From assembly GCA_017599285.1 (NCBI GenBank), contig JAGFXX010000001.1, forward strand, positions 1,984,001 to 2,048,000: DNA of 64,000 nt, read 5' to 3'. Position 1 is the first letter of the stretch. Each line of letters begins with the position of its first letter. This DNA is from Cereibacter azotoformans. Its GTDB lineage: Bacteria; Pseudomonadota; Alphaproteobacteria; Rhodobacterales; Rhodobacteraceae. The notes under the pieces were generated by a model. That model saw nothing but the letters and a program-made list of their open reading frames with translations, had not been told where the DNA came from and did no database searches. Below, piece after piece: positions 28,009 to 37,499 of the stretch. Made by a program: the position numbers and the translations under genes.

Positions 28009-29082
28009 ATGCACGTTGCCGGGCATGTGACGGGCGCGCTGCGGCACGCTTTCCACGAGAACCGATGGCTGATCCTTGCATGCGGCGCGAACGTCCTTGC
28101 GGCAAGGCTTCTCGCGGCCGCCTATGGCCTCGAATACGAGAACAACACGGCTCTCTTCCTCCTAAAGCTGCTGGGGGTGATGCTGCCGCTCTATCTCTTT
28201 GTCATGTCGGTGGTCCTGCTGGTCTCGATTGCCCGCCAGCGCCCCGCGGGCCGACCGATCCCGCTCTACCTCGCCGAGTTGCGCCGGCATCTCTCGGACG
28301 CACCGCGGCTCGCCTCGGGCGCGGTGGCTCTGGGCGCGTTCAGCTTCTTCTTCGATGCCTTCTCCTACATCAAGAGCATCATTCCGGCCGTGAACCCCTT
28401 CGGCTGGGACACAACCTTCGCCGCCCTGGACCGCAGCCTCCACGGCGGGATGGATCCCTACCACTGGACGATGCAGCTCATGGGCAACCCGCTTGCCACG
28501 ACCGCCCTCAATGGCGCCTATCACTTCTGGCTGCTGCTGCTCTATTTCGTGGTGATGGCCGGCTGCTTCACCGGCACAAATCCCGGTGCGCGCCGCACGT
28601 TCCTTCTGTCCTTCACGCTGGTATGGGGACTTGGCGGCAACCTGCTGGCCATTGTCTTTTCTTCGGCCGGCCCCTGCTACTACGCGGCCCTCGGCCTTGG
28701 CGACCGCTACGAGCCGCTGATGCAGACGCTCCGCCAGTTCCACGGGACAAGTCCCGTCTGGGCACTCCATGTGCAGGACCTGCTCTGGACGGGCTACCAG
28801 TCCGGCGAGGGCCTGCGCGGCATCTCGGCCTTCCCGTCCATGCATGTGGCCAGCACCACGCTGATGACCCTCTATGCCTTCACATGGCGCCGCTGGGCGG
28901 GCGGGCTGATGGTGGGCTTCCTCGGCCTGATCCTTGTCGGATCGGTGCATCTGGGCTGGCACTATGCCGTGGACGGCTATGCCAGCATCGCCCTGACCGC
29001 AGCCGTCTGGTTCGCCGTCCGGCGGATGATCGAGGGGCGGGCATCAGGCCCCGAGGCGGACCCTCAACCTGCCCGCATGTAA
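28009..29082 (+). CDS. PAP2-superfamily membrane phosphatase/phosphotransferase-like protein
   Basis: The 357-residue protein has about six to seven membrane spans and PAP2-type motifs in its second half. AFPSMHVASTT (about residues 274-284) corresponds to the PSGH motif and HLGWHYAVDGYAS (about 314-326) to the SRxxxxxHxxxD motif. The first PAP2 motif (KxxxxxxRP) is not evident, which is the pattern of the PAP2_3/Aur1-like branch acting on lipid or inositol-phosphate substrates. The substrate is unknown. ATG 28009 with a CGGAGAA site is the best start. It is divergent from ribB, and its 3' end overlaps the next, oppositely oriented gene by 19 bases. Confidence 0.75.
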   Translation: MHVAGHVTGALRHAFHENRWLILACGANVLAARLLAAAYGLEYENNTALFLLKLLGVMLPLYLFVMSVVLLVSIARQRPAGRPIPLYLAELRRHLSDAPRLASGAVALGAFSFFFDAFSYIKSIIPAVNPFGWDTTFAALDRSLHGGMDPYHWTMQLMGNPLATTALNGAYHFWLLLLYFVVMAGCFTGTNPGARRTFLLSFTLVWGLGGNLLAIVFSSAGPCYYAALGLGDRYEPLMQTLRQFHGTSPVWALHVQDLLWTGYQSGEGLRGISAFPSMHVASTTLMTLYAFTWRRWAGGLMVGFLGLILVGSVHLGWHYAVDGYASIALTAAVWFAVRRMIEGRASGPEADPQPARM

Positions 29083-29624
29083 CGGTCGGCCTCAAGGCAG
29101 GCCGCGAAACGCGCGGCCTGTGACCATTCCCGCTCCAGCCAGCCCTCGCCCACCAGGATCACCCGGTCCGACGGGATGCGCCCCAGCGCCGCGCGCAGGA
29201 GGTGGCGCTGTTCGGACCATCCGGCGAAAGGCCGCGGGGCGGGATGAGCCGCGGCCAGCAGCCCCTGGGCCGCGGCGAGCAGATCCTCGGGCGCAAGGCG
29301 GCCCTGCGCGAGACCGATGCGCTCGGCCCCGATCCGGCCAAGCCTATCCGACCGATCCGCCGGCATCTCCTGCCCCGGCATCACGCGCAACGCGTTTGAC
29401 GAAAAGAGGAAGGCCACCACGTCATGCCCGGTCGCGGCCCGAACCGACGCGTAGGTGCGGTAGTCGAGCCCCAGTTCGGCCGCACGGCGGACGCGCGTCC
29501 GCAGCACCTCGAGCGGCAAGGTCGGCAAGAGGTCGGCCCGTGCGCGCGACCAGCAGTGCCTCCGCCAGCTTCCGCCGCTCTCGAGCGTCGGCCCGCCGTT
29601 GTGGCCGAGGCCCGCGAGCGCCAT
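29064..29624 (-). CDS. conserved hypothetical protein beside ribE
   Basis: The 186-residue soluble protein opens with LAGLGHNGGPTLE, a short glycine-rich motif seen at the ends of various Rhodobacterales proteins. It is rich in Arg and Ala, with no signal peptide, spans or catalytic motif I can name. Its ATG lies one base after the ribE stop codon, so the two are translated from one message, which suggests but does not prove a link to flavin metabolism. The end overlaps the PAP2 gene tail by 19 bases. Confidence 0.7.
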   Translation of the reverse strand: MALAGLGHNGGPTLESGGSWRRHCWSRARADLLPTLPLEVLRTRVRRAAELGLDYRTYASVRAATGHDVVAFLFSSNALRVMPGQEMPADRSDRLGRIGAERIGLAQGRLAPEDLLAAAQGLLAAAHPAPRPFAGWSEQRHLLRAALGRIPSDRVILVGEGWLEREWSQAARFAACLEADRYMRAG

Positions 29625-29625
29625 C

Positions 29626-30222
29626 TCACGCGAACTCGTTCAGGCGCGCGACATAGCGCGCGAGCGTGTCGATCTCGAGGTTCACACGCAATCCCGGCGC
29701 GATACCGCCCCAGGTGGTCACCTCTTGCGTGTGGGGGATGAAGTTGATCCCGAACTCGGCCCCCTCGACCTCGTTCACGGTGAGCGAGGTGCCGTTCAGC
29801 GCCACGGACCCCTTGGGAGCGATGAAGCGGGCCAGCGCCTCGGGGGCGCGGAAGGTCACACGCAGGCTGTCGCCCTCGGGCACGGCGCGCACCACTTCGG
29901 CCACCCCGTCCACATGGCCCGAGACGATGTGGCCGCCAAGTTCGTCCCCCACCTTCAGCGCCCGCTCCAGGTTGACGCGGTGCCCCACCTGCCAGCCGCC
30001 GAGGACGGTCTTCGAGAGCGTCTCGCCCGAGATGTTGACCTCGAACCAGTTCTCGGGCGCGGTGCCGGTGGCGACGACCGTGAGGCAGACACCGTCGCAG
30101 GCGATCGAGGCGCCGATGTCGATGGTCTCGACCCTGTAGCCCGTGGCGATGCGGGCGCGCAGGTCGCCCCTGCGTTCGAGTTCCAGAACGCGGCCGATGT
30201 CGGTGACGATCCCGGTGAACAT
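29626..30222 (-). CDS. ribE: riboflavin synthase, alpha subunit type
   Basis: Riboflavin synthase dismutates two lumazine molecules to riboflavin. The 198-residue protein shows the internal duplication of the family. The first half begins MFTGIVTDIGRVLELER and has GASIACDGVCLTVV (about residues 38-51); the second has GGHIVSGHVDGVAEV (about 95-109), GSVALNGTSLTVNEV (about 138-152) and FIPHTQEVTTWG. ATG 30222 follows an AGGAGAGG ribosome site. A long open frame continues upstream, but it has no family similarity. Confidence 0.96.
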   Translation of the reverse strand: MFTGIVTDIGRVLELERRGDLRARIATGYRVETIDIGASIACDGVCLTVVATGTAPENWFEVNISGETLSKTVLGGWQVGHRVNLERALKVGDELGGHIVSGHVDGVAEVVRAVPEGDSLRVTFRAPEALARFIAPKGSVALNGTSLTVNEVEGAEFGINFIPHTQEVTTWGGIAPGLRVNLEIDTLARYVARLNEFA

Positions 30223-30708
30223 GACCTCTCCTTTTCCCTGGCCCAAGGCGTAGCCCCCGCCGCCCCGGCGCGCAACGGATTTGCCACGTCGGGAAGGCTT
30301 GTGTTGCCCAGCCCCCCGCCCCAACTGCCGCAAGCCGCCCGTGGGCCGAAGCGCCGCGGGCCGAGCCCAACCTGCCGGTCCCCTGCCCCCGGCGCCTGGC
30401 TCTTGTGCAAAACCGCCTTTCGAACAGGCCACGAGAAGACGGCCGGGTGCCGCTGGCGTTCCTGCCGGAACCACAGGATCCCTGCCGTCACCGTCCGGCG
30501 CGGACGCGAGCCGCTTGCGCCGGCCGGTGCCGCGTGCAGGGCTTCGACCTGTCGCGGCCCTGAAAATCCATTGCATCCCGCGACCCCGCAGCAACAGTCG
30601 CCGACGGCCTTGGGTGCGCGGAAGGCGGCTCTGGCAATCCGGGCCGGGTTCCGCTAGCTTCACGCAAAAAGCGAATTGGACGTGACAAGGTCTGCAAGGA
30701 GCCGGGCA
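30223..30708. other. 486-base intergenic region between divergent ribE and the export gene
   Basis: No supported gene or RNA is visible. The open frames here are GC-driven and lack family similarity. The region must contain the promoters of ribE and of the polysaccharide export gene. I looked for an FMN riboswitch in front of ribE and did not find its conserved blocks. Confidence 0.6.
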
Positions 30709-31842
30709 GTGACATTTTCGGCAGTCAGGGGCGCGAAGACGCTCACCCTTCTCTTGCTCGTGTCCTCGGTCGCCGCCTGCGGCCTGCCCCGCTCGGGCCC
30801 GCACAAGCGTGAGATCTTCGCCGGCTCCTTCGAGAAGCAGGGCGATGCCTTCGTGGTGCCGGTGAACCGCTTCGTCAGCAGGGTGACCGCCGTGACCCCG
30901 GCCTTTGGATTCAATTCGAATTTCCGCAGCGCCGATCTCATAGGCTCGGATGTGATCGCGGCCGGCGACACGCTCGGCATCACCGTGTTCGAGAACGTGC
31001 GCGACGATCCGCTGCTCGGCAACTCCGGCCAACGCGTGTCCTCGCTCGATCAGGTGCAGGTCGATGGGCAGGGCTATATCTACGTCCCCTATGCCGGCCG
31101 CATCCGCGCCGCAGGTCAGACGCCCGACGGGCTCCGTCAGGCCATCACCCGCAAGCTCGACACACAGACCCCGGACCCGCAGGTGTCGGTCCAGCGTCTC
31201 GCCGGGGACGGCTCGTCCGTCACGGTCTCGGGCGCGGTGGGCAGCCAGGGCGTCTTCCCGATCGAGCGCCCCACCCGCACCCTTTCAGCCATGCTGGCCC
31301 GTGCCGGCGGGACCAGTGTTCCCGTCGAGACCGCCATCGTGCGCGTCACGCGCAACGGCAACACCAGCCAGATCTGGCTGCAGGACCTCTATGACAATCC
31401 CGCGCTCGACATTGCCCTGCGGCCGGGCGATGTGATCGTGATCGAGGAGGACGACCGGTCCTTCGTGGCCCTCGGCGCGACGGGCCATCAGACCCGTATC
31501 CAGTTCGAGACGCAGAATGTCTCGGCCATCGAGGCGCTTGCGCAGGTCGGCGGCCTCAACACCCAGCTGGCCGATCCCAAGGGCGTCTTCGTGCTGCGGG
31601 ACGAGCCGGCCGAGATCGCCAACAGCCTGCTGGGGCGCACGGATCTCGTGGGCGATCAGCGCATGGTCTATGTGCTCGACCTGACACGGCCGACGGGCCT
31701 GTTCGAGGCGCGCGACTTCATGATCCGTGACGGCGATACGGTCTATGTGACCGAAGCGCCCTTCGTCCAGTGGCAGAAGACGCTCAGCGCGATCACGGGG
31801 GCGACGTCCGCCGCCAATCAGGCGTCAAACGTCGGGAACTGA
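30709..31842 (+). CDS. polysaccharide export outer membrane lipoprotein (Wza/KpsD-like)
   Basis: The 377-residue precursor has a lipoprotein signal peptide with lipobox VAAC, the Cys at about residue 25. The mature part starts with the Poly_export domain (GDTLGITVFENV at about 93-104 and VDGQGYIYVPYAGRI at about 121-135). SLBB-type repeats follow, for example VTVSGAVGSQGVFPI (about 172-186). Proteins of this type form the outer-membrane channel for capsule or exopolysaccharide. GTG 30709 is preceded by AAGGAG at seven bases; upstream TTG or GTG codons lack such a site. No polymerase or Wzc-like kinase gene is adjacent, so the exported polymer is unknown. Confidence 0.85.
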   Translation: MTFSAVRGAKTLTLLLLVSSVAACGLPRSGPHKREIFAGSFEKQGDAFVVPVNRFVSRVTAVTPAFGFNSNFRSADLIGSDVIAAGDTLGITVFENVRDDPLLGNSGQRVSSLDQVQVDGQGYIYVPYAGRIRAAGQTPDGLRQAITRKLDTQTPDPQVSVQRLAGDGSSVTVSGAVGSQGVFPIERPTRTLSAMLARAGGTSVPVETAIVRVTRNGNTSQIWLQDLYDNPALDIALRPGDVIVIEEDDRSFVALGATGHQTRIQFETQNVSAIEALAQVGGLNTQLADPKGVFVLRDEPAEIANSLLGRTDLVGDQRMVYVLDLTRPTGLFEARDFMIRDGDTVYVTEAPFVQWQKTLSAITGATSAANQASNVGN

Positions 31843-32003
31843 GCCTTCCGGTCGAGGCCCCTCGCCCCGCAGCGGCGGACGTTCCGTCCCCGCAGCAACG
31901 GCAGGGCCTCCGGTCGATCGCGAAGCAGGGATCGAGCGACCGAGGAAGGCCGACCGTCCGGCTCGGGATCAGACGGGACATCGGCTAGCGGGCCGCCCGA
32001 TCG

Positions 32004-32501
32004 TCAGTAGATGTAACGGATCTGCTCGGTCCAGTAGCGCTCCATCCGTCGGAGCGCCTGATTCAGATCCTCCATCCCCGCGGGGCCGACGATGCCCCGA
32101 CGCTCCAGCCCCTCGGCATGGCGGGAGAAGAGATCCGACAGGATGCCGCGCACCGTCCGCCCCTTCTCGGTCAGGCGCACACGGACGGAGCGGCGGTCGA
32201 TCTCGGACCGCTGGTGGTGCATGTAGCCCAACTCCACCAGCTTCTTCAGGTTGTAGCTGACATTGGAGCCCTGGTAGTAGCCGCGGGACTTCAGCTCGCC
32301 CGCCGTCACCTCGTTCTCTCCCACATTGAACAGAAGCAGCGCCTGCACCGAGTTGATCTCGAGCACGCCGATCCGTTCGAACTCGTCCTTCACCACATCG
32401 AGCAGCAGCCGGTGAAGACGCTCCACCAGCGAGAGGCTTTCCAGATAGCCGAGCAGAAAGGCCTTCTGCGACCCATCGAGAATGCCTGCGTGAACCGTCA
32501 T
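32004..32501 (-). CDS. MarR-family winged-helix regulator, LdtR-like
   Basis: The 165-residue protein has a MarR-type winged helix. The region ELKSRGYYQGSNVSYNLKKL (about residues 69-88) is the recognition helix, and HHQRSEIDRRSVRVRLTEKG (about 94-113) the wing. This combination, together with VERLHRLLLDVVKDEFERIG, closely resembles LdtR of Rhizobiales, which controls an L,D-transpeptidase gene and stress tolerance. The target here is not shown, as no L,D-transpeptidase gene is adjacent. Its upstream region (32502-32594) is unusually AT-rich and may hold the operator. Confidence 0.82.
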   Translation of the reverse strand: MTVHAGILDGSQKAFLLGYLESLSLVERLHRLLLDVVKDEFERIGVLEINSVQALLLFNVGENEVTAGELKSRGYYQGSNVSYNLKKLVELGYMHHQRSEIDRRSVRVRLTEKGRTVRGILSDLFSRHAEGLERRGIVGPAGMEDLNQALRRMERYWTEQIRYIY

Positions 32502-32594
32502 TCCTCATCTCCAACACTGCGTTGCCAGAGACAGAATCGGCACAAAGCGCAAACATAACGTAAACTGTCGCCAGATTTCCGGCGCCGGAGGGCC

Positions 32595-32864
32595 TCAGCG
32601 GGCCAGACGCGTGCGGGCGAACTCCCCGATCTCGGAGATCAGCGCGGTCAGGGGCGCAGGCGGCTCCCGCTGGCCGAGAATCCAGGGCAGGAGATCCTGG
32701 TCATTCTCGTTCAGAAGAGAATCATAAAGCGCCAGACGCTCCTCCGACAGCTGCGCAAGATGGGCGTCGGACCAGGGGCCGAGGATCAGGTCCATCTCCT
32801 TGGTGCCGCGCCGCCAGGAGCGCATGGACATGCGCTTGAGCCGCGCCTCGTCCGCCTCGATCAT
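32595..32864 (-). CDS. sdhE: succinate dehydrogenase assembly factor 2 (SdhE/CptB family)
   Basis: SdhE promotes covalent attachment of FAD to the SdhA flavoprotein. The 89-residue protein contains the defining RGxxE motif in RSWRRGTKEMDLILGPW (about residues 15-31) and the conserved LLPWILGQREPP segment (about 57-68). ATG 32864 overlaps the stop codon of the upstream XRE regulator by four bases. A longer frame in the same register is the regulator's sequence read out of frame. Confidence 0.9.
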   Translation of the reverse strand: MIEADEARLKRMSMRSWRRGTKEMDLILGPWSDAHLAQLSEERLALYDSLLNENDQDLLPWILGQREPPAPLTALISEIGEFARTRLAR

Positions 32865-33259
32865 TCCGCCTCCTTGCGCAAGAGCGCCCGCATCCGCTTT
32901 TCCAGCTGCCCCATCTCCTGCGCCAGCGCAAGCATCTGCGTGCGCATCCGCGCCAGCTCGGCCAGCGCCTCGCGGCCCTCGGCCGGCAGCACCACAGGTT
33001 CCGACGGGCCCTCGACCCCGTCGCCCTCGCCGGTCAGCAGCCACCGCAGGCTCACGTTCAGCATCCCGGCCATCATCTGCAGCCGGTTCGCGCGCGGCTC
33101 GGCCAGGTCATCCTCCCAGGATTGCAGCGTCTTCAGCCGCACGCCGAGCCGGCGCGCCATCTCTTCCTGCGTCAGGCCGGCCGCTTCACGCGCGCCGGCG
33201 AGGCGGTCTCCGAAGGTCGCTGTTTCGTTGCTGAACCACCCGGGGCTGTCCGCTGCCAT
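32861..33259 (-). CDS. XRE-family helix-turn-helix regulator
   Basis: The 132-residue protein has an HTH_3 domain at about residues 17-75, with GLTQEEMARRLGVRLKTLQ as the helix-turn-helix. A C-terminal helical segment with heptad-like Leu and Met (about 95-128) could form a coiled coil. Its target is unknown. Translational coupling to sdhE, with a four-base overlap, is the main clue and suggests a role linked to respiration or flavin status. Confidence 0.85.
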   Translation of the reverse strand: MAADSPGWFSNETATFGDRLAGAREAAGLTQEEMARRLGVRLKTLQSWEDDLAEPRANRLQMMAGMLNVSLRWLLTGEGDGVEGPSEPVVLPAEGREALAELARMRTQMLALAQEMGQLEKRMRALLRKEAE

Positions 33260-33285
33260 CCTGCCTCTCCCTTGATACCGCTTGA

Positions 33286-34569
<1,284 letters not shown>

Positions 34570-34581
34570 GGCAGGGACGTT

Positions 34582-34607
34582 CGTCCCGCCCGGATCAGGG
34601 CGGGACG
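34582..34607. terminator. hairpin between convergent aatA and MATE genes
   Basis: CGTCCCGCCC (34582-34591) and GGGCGGGACG (34598-34607) form a perfect 10-bp stem with a six-base loop, centred in the 44-base gap between two stop codons. It lacks a T tract, so termination is inferred. Confidence 0.6.
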
Positions 34608-34613
34608 GATCGC

Positions 34614-35975
34614 TCAGGCCAGCGCCAGCCGCGGGGCGCGCATCCAGAAGCGCGTCATGAGCAGGATCGCCGCGAGCGTCAGCCCCACCACCAGCCCGAG
34701 CCAGAGCCCGGGCCCGCCCAGTCCCATCGGAAAGGCGAGGAGATAGCTCGCCGGGATCCCCACCATCCAGTAGCTGAAGCTGGCCAGCCACATCGGCACC
34801 TGCGTGTCGCGCAGCCCGCGCAGAAGGCCCAGCGCGATCACCTGCATCGCATCCGCGATCTGGAACAGGGCGGCAAAGGCCAGCAGGACCGAGCCGAAGG
34901 CCACGATTTCGTCGAACTGCGGGTTCGCGCGATCAAGGAAGAGCGCAATGATCGGTCCCGGCGCAAGCAGGAAGATGGCAACCATCAGGAGCCCGAAGAC
35001 CAGCGAGAGCAGGATCGCCACCTTGGCCCCGTCGCGCAGCCCCGCGGTGTCCCCTGCCCCGTCCGCGCGCCCGGTGCGGATCGTGGCCGCGTTCGAGATC
35101 CCCACATGGACCATGAAGGCCAGCGCCGTCACCTCGAGCGCGATCCCATGGGCCGCCAGCGGCACGGTGCCGAGCCAACCCATCATCAGCGCCGCCGCCT
35201 GAAAGATCGACCCCTCGGCCAGTCCGGTCAGACCTATGGGCCAGCCGAGCGCGAAGACCCGCGCCAGCGCATGCCAGTCCGGGCGCCAGAACCGCTGGAA
35301 CAGGTTGAACCGACGCAGGGGCGGCAGAAGCGCCGCATAGAGCCCAAGCGCCGCCAGCGACATGAGCTGCGCCCCGACCGAAGCGATGGCGGCCCCCTCG
35401 ACACCCAGCTCGGGCGCCCCCAGCTTGCCGAAGATCAGCACCCAGTTCAGGCCGGCATTCACCACCACCGCGGCCAGCGTGGCCCACAGCACGATCTGCG
35501 TCCGTTCCAGCGCCGAGAGGTAGCTCTTGAGCACCATGATCAGCAGCGCGGGCACCATGCCCAGCCCCGCGATCCGCAGGTAATCCTGCGCGAGCGCCGC
35601 CACCTCGGGCTGCTGGCGAAGCGCCAGAAGGAGGGTGCCCGAGAACCAGAACAGCGGATAGACCAGCGCCCCGAAGGCGATGGACAGCCAGAGCCCCATG
35701 CGGGTGTCGCGCCGCACCTGCGTCTCGTCTCCGCGCCCCAGCGCTTCGGCCACCATCGGCATGACCGCCTGCGCAAAGCCCGAGCCGAGAATGAAGGTGA
35801 CGAAGAAGAGCGAGGCCCCCAGCACGACCGAGGCCAGCTCGGTCACTCCATACCAGCCCAGCATCACCGTGTCGGTGACATGCAGCGACATCTGCGCCAC
35901 GTGGCTTCCGACAAGAGGAAGCCCCAGCGCGAGAATCGCCCTCGCGTGGCCGGTAAAGGTCGGATGGTGGAACAT
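34614..35975 (-). CDS. MATE family efflux transporter (NorM-like)
   Basis: The 453-residue protein has 12 predicted membrane spans in two halves, as in multidrug and toxic-compound extrusion pumps driven by sodium or protons. The N-terminal half has LGLPLVGSHVAQMSLHVTDT (about residues 17-36) and VMLGWYGVTELASVVLG (about 37-53), typical of the NorM branch. The second half begins with GWPIGLTGLAEGSIFQAAAL at about 245-264. The substrate cannot be predicted. It is a single gene converging on aatA. Confidence 0.88.
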   Translation of the reverse strand: MFHHPTFTGHARAILALGLPLVGSHVAQMSLHVTDTVMLGWYGVTELASVVLGASLFFVTFILGSGFAQAVMPMVAEALGRGDETQVRRDTRMGLWLSIAFGALVYPLFWFSGTLLLALRQQPEVAALAQDYLRIAGLGMVPALLIMVLKSYLSALERTQIVLWATLAAVVVNAGLNWVLIFGKLGAPELGVEGAAIASVGAQLMSLAALGLYAALLPPLRRFNLFQRFWRPDWHALARVFALGWPIGLTGLAEGSIFQAAALMMGWLGTVPLAAHGIALEVTALAFMVHVGISNAATIRTGRADGAGDTAGLRDGAKVAILLSLVFGLLMVAIFLLAPGPIIALFLDRANPQFDEIVAFGSVLLAFAALFQIADAMQVIALGLLRGLRDTQVPMWLASFSYWMVGIPASYLLAFPMGLGGPGLWLGLVVGLTLAAILLMTRFWMRAPRLALA

Positions 35976-36025
35976 GCGCCAGCACTAGCCCGCCGCAGGG
36001 GCCGCATCAAGCCGGTGCCGCCCGA

Positions 36026-36238
36026 TCAGGCAGAAAGCGGCTTTCGCGCCACGAAATCCACCAGCCCCGAGAGGCCGGCATGGGCGGGACCTTCCGGGAT
36101 CGTCTCGGCACGGTCCGCAGCCAGCAGCACCTCCCATCCGGCAGAGCCGGCCTCGAGGTGGGCCGGCTCATGGATGTTCTCCGCGGCCGGCGGGCCTCCG
36201 GTGCCGTAGCCGTTCCGCGCCGGATCGGGCGGAAGCAA
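36026..36238 (-). CDS. possible small protein downstream of ppk2
   Basis: A 70-codon frame starts with TTG at 36238, three bases after the ppk2 stop codon, and ends with SGLVDFVARKPLSA. It has no family I recognise and no strong ribosome site, and the TTG start is weak evidence. The stretch GWEVLLAADRAETIPEGP has a protein-like composition. The tight spacing to ppk2 is the main reason to list it; it may be spurious. Confidence 0.35.
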   Translation of the reverse strand: MLPPDPARNGYGTGGPPAAENIHEPAHLEAGSAGWEVLLAADRAETIPEGPAHAGLSGLVDFVARKPLSA

Positions 36239-36241
36239 GGG

Positions 36242-37258
36242 TCAGGTGCGACGCGGTTTGCGCAAGGCTGGCGGCGTGGCGCTGTCGAGGATGCCGGCGG
36301 ACGTTCCGATCACCTGCGACGCGCGCCCCACGATCAGCGGATCGGGCTGGCCCACCACCTCGGCATCCTTGCCCGGATAGTCGAGGCTGGACAGGAAGTG
36401 CTTCATGCAGTTCAGCCGCGCGCGCTTCTTGTCGTTCGACTTGACGATCGTCCAGGGCGCATCGGCCGTGTCGGTATAGAAGAACATCGCCTCCTTCGCC
36501 TCGGTATAGTCGTCCCACTTGTCGAGGCTCGCCTTGTCGATCGGCGAGAGCTTCCACCGCTTCAGCGGATCCGTCTCGCGCGCGAGGAAGCGGGTGCGCT
36601 GCTCGTCGCGCGTGACCGAGAACCAGTATTTGTAGAGCCTTATCCCCGAGCGGACGAGCATCCGTTCAAGTTCCGGCGCCTGCCGCATGAACTCGAGATA
36701 TTCCGAAGGGGTGCAGAAGCCCATCACCCGTTCGACGCCCGCCCGGTTGTACCAGCTGCGATCGAAGAAGACGATCTCGCCCGCGGTGGGCAGATGCTCG
36801 ATGTAGCGTTGAAAGAACCACTGGCCCCGCTCGCGGTCGCCAGGCTTGGTAAGCGCCACGACGCGGGCGTAGCGCGGATTGAGATGCTCCATGAACCGCT
36901 TGATCGTGCCGCCCTTGCCCGCGGCATCGCGGCCTTCCATCAGGATCACGAACTTCTGGCCCGTCTCCTGCGCCCAGATCTGCACCTTCAGCAGTTCGGC
37001 CTGCAGCCGGGCCTTTTCCGCCTCGTAGGTGGCGCGCCCCATTCGGCGCGGATAGGGATAGTGGCCACCCTCGAACGCCTGCCGGATCGCGTTCGCATCC
37101 ACCGCCGGAAACTGCCGCGGCCCGTGCAGCGGCCCGGATGGAGGTGCCTCGTCCACCGGACCCGCGTCGGCTGCAGCCGGTGTCGGGATGGCCTGCGGAA
37201 TGTCCGCCGTGGGAAGCCCCTCGGTCGCCCGCTCGGCCACGGGATGGTCATCAGCCAT
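36242..37258 (-). CDS. ppk2: polyphosphate kinase 2 family protein
   Basis: PPK2 enzymes use polyphosphate to phosphorylate nucleotides, often making GTP or ATP. This 338-residue single-domain protein has the P-loop VILMEGRDAAGKGGTIKRF (about residues 101-119), the lid region with GDRERGQWFFQRY (about 138-150), and the Walker B-type FFDRSWYNRAGVERV (about 163-177). About 65 residues of Pro/Ala-rich leader precede the domain. ATG 37258 follows GGAGGATCCC. Its partners ppk1 and ppx are 14 kb away. Class I with nucleoside diphosphate activity is the likeliest reading, but class cannot be fixed from sequence alone. Confidence 0.92.
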   Translation of the reverse strand: MADDHPVAERATEGLPTADIPQAIPTPAAADAGPVDEAPPSGPLHGPRQFPAVDANAIRQAFEGGHYPYPRRMGRATYEAEKARLQAELLKVQIWAQETGQKFVILMEGRDAAGKGGTIKRFMEHLNPRYARVVALTKPGDRERGQWFFQRYIEHLPTAGEIVFFDRSWYNRAGVERVMGFCTPSEYLEFMRQAPELERMLVRSGIRLYKYWFSVTRDEQRTRFLARETDPLKRWKLSPIDKASLDKWDDYTEAKEAMFFYTDTADAPWTIVKSNDKKRARLNCMKHFLSSLDYPGKDAEVVGQPDPLIVGRASQVIGTSAGILDSATPPALRKPRRT

Positions 37259-37499
37259 GGGATCCTCCTTCTCCGGCTCGATCCAAGTCTGAAGCGCGCG
37301 GCTCCGGCCACCTTGATCCGCATCATCTGACGAGGATCCGCTACCAGATAATTCGGGGGCGGTGTCTCCACCGCCCCCCTTCAGGAACAATCTTGCGCAG
37401 AAATGAGAAGTTTGTTGAAAAGTCTTGTGAGTGGGTTCCTTACATATGAGCAAGATTCAGCGCATACTCCAATTGCGGTAAAACTATTGTTCGAGATCT

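Noticed and set aside
30223..31032. Upstream extension of ribE on the minus strand
   Set aside because: The extension has no similarity to riboflavin synthase, and ATG 30222 has an excellent ribosome site.
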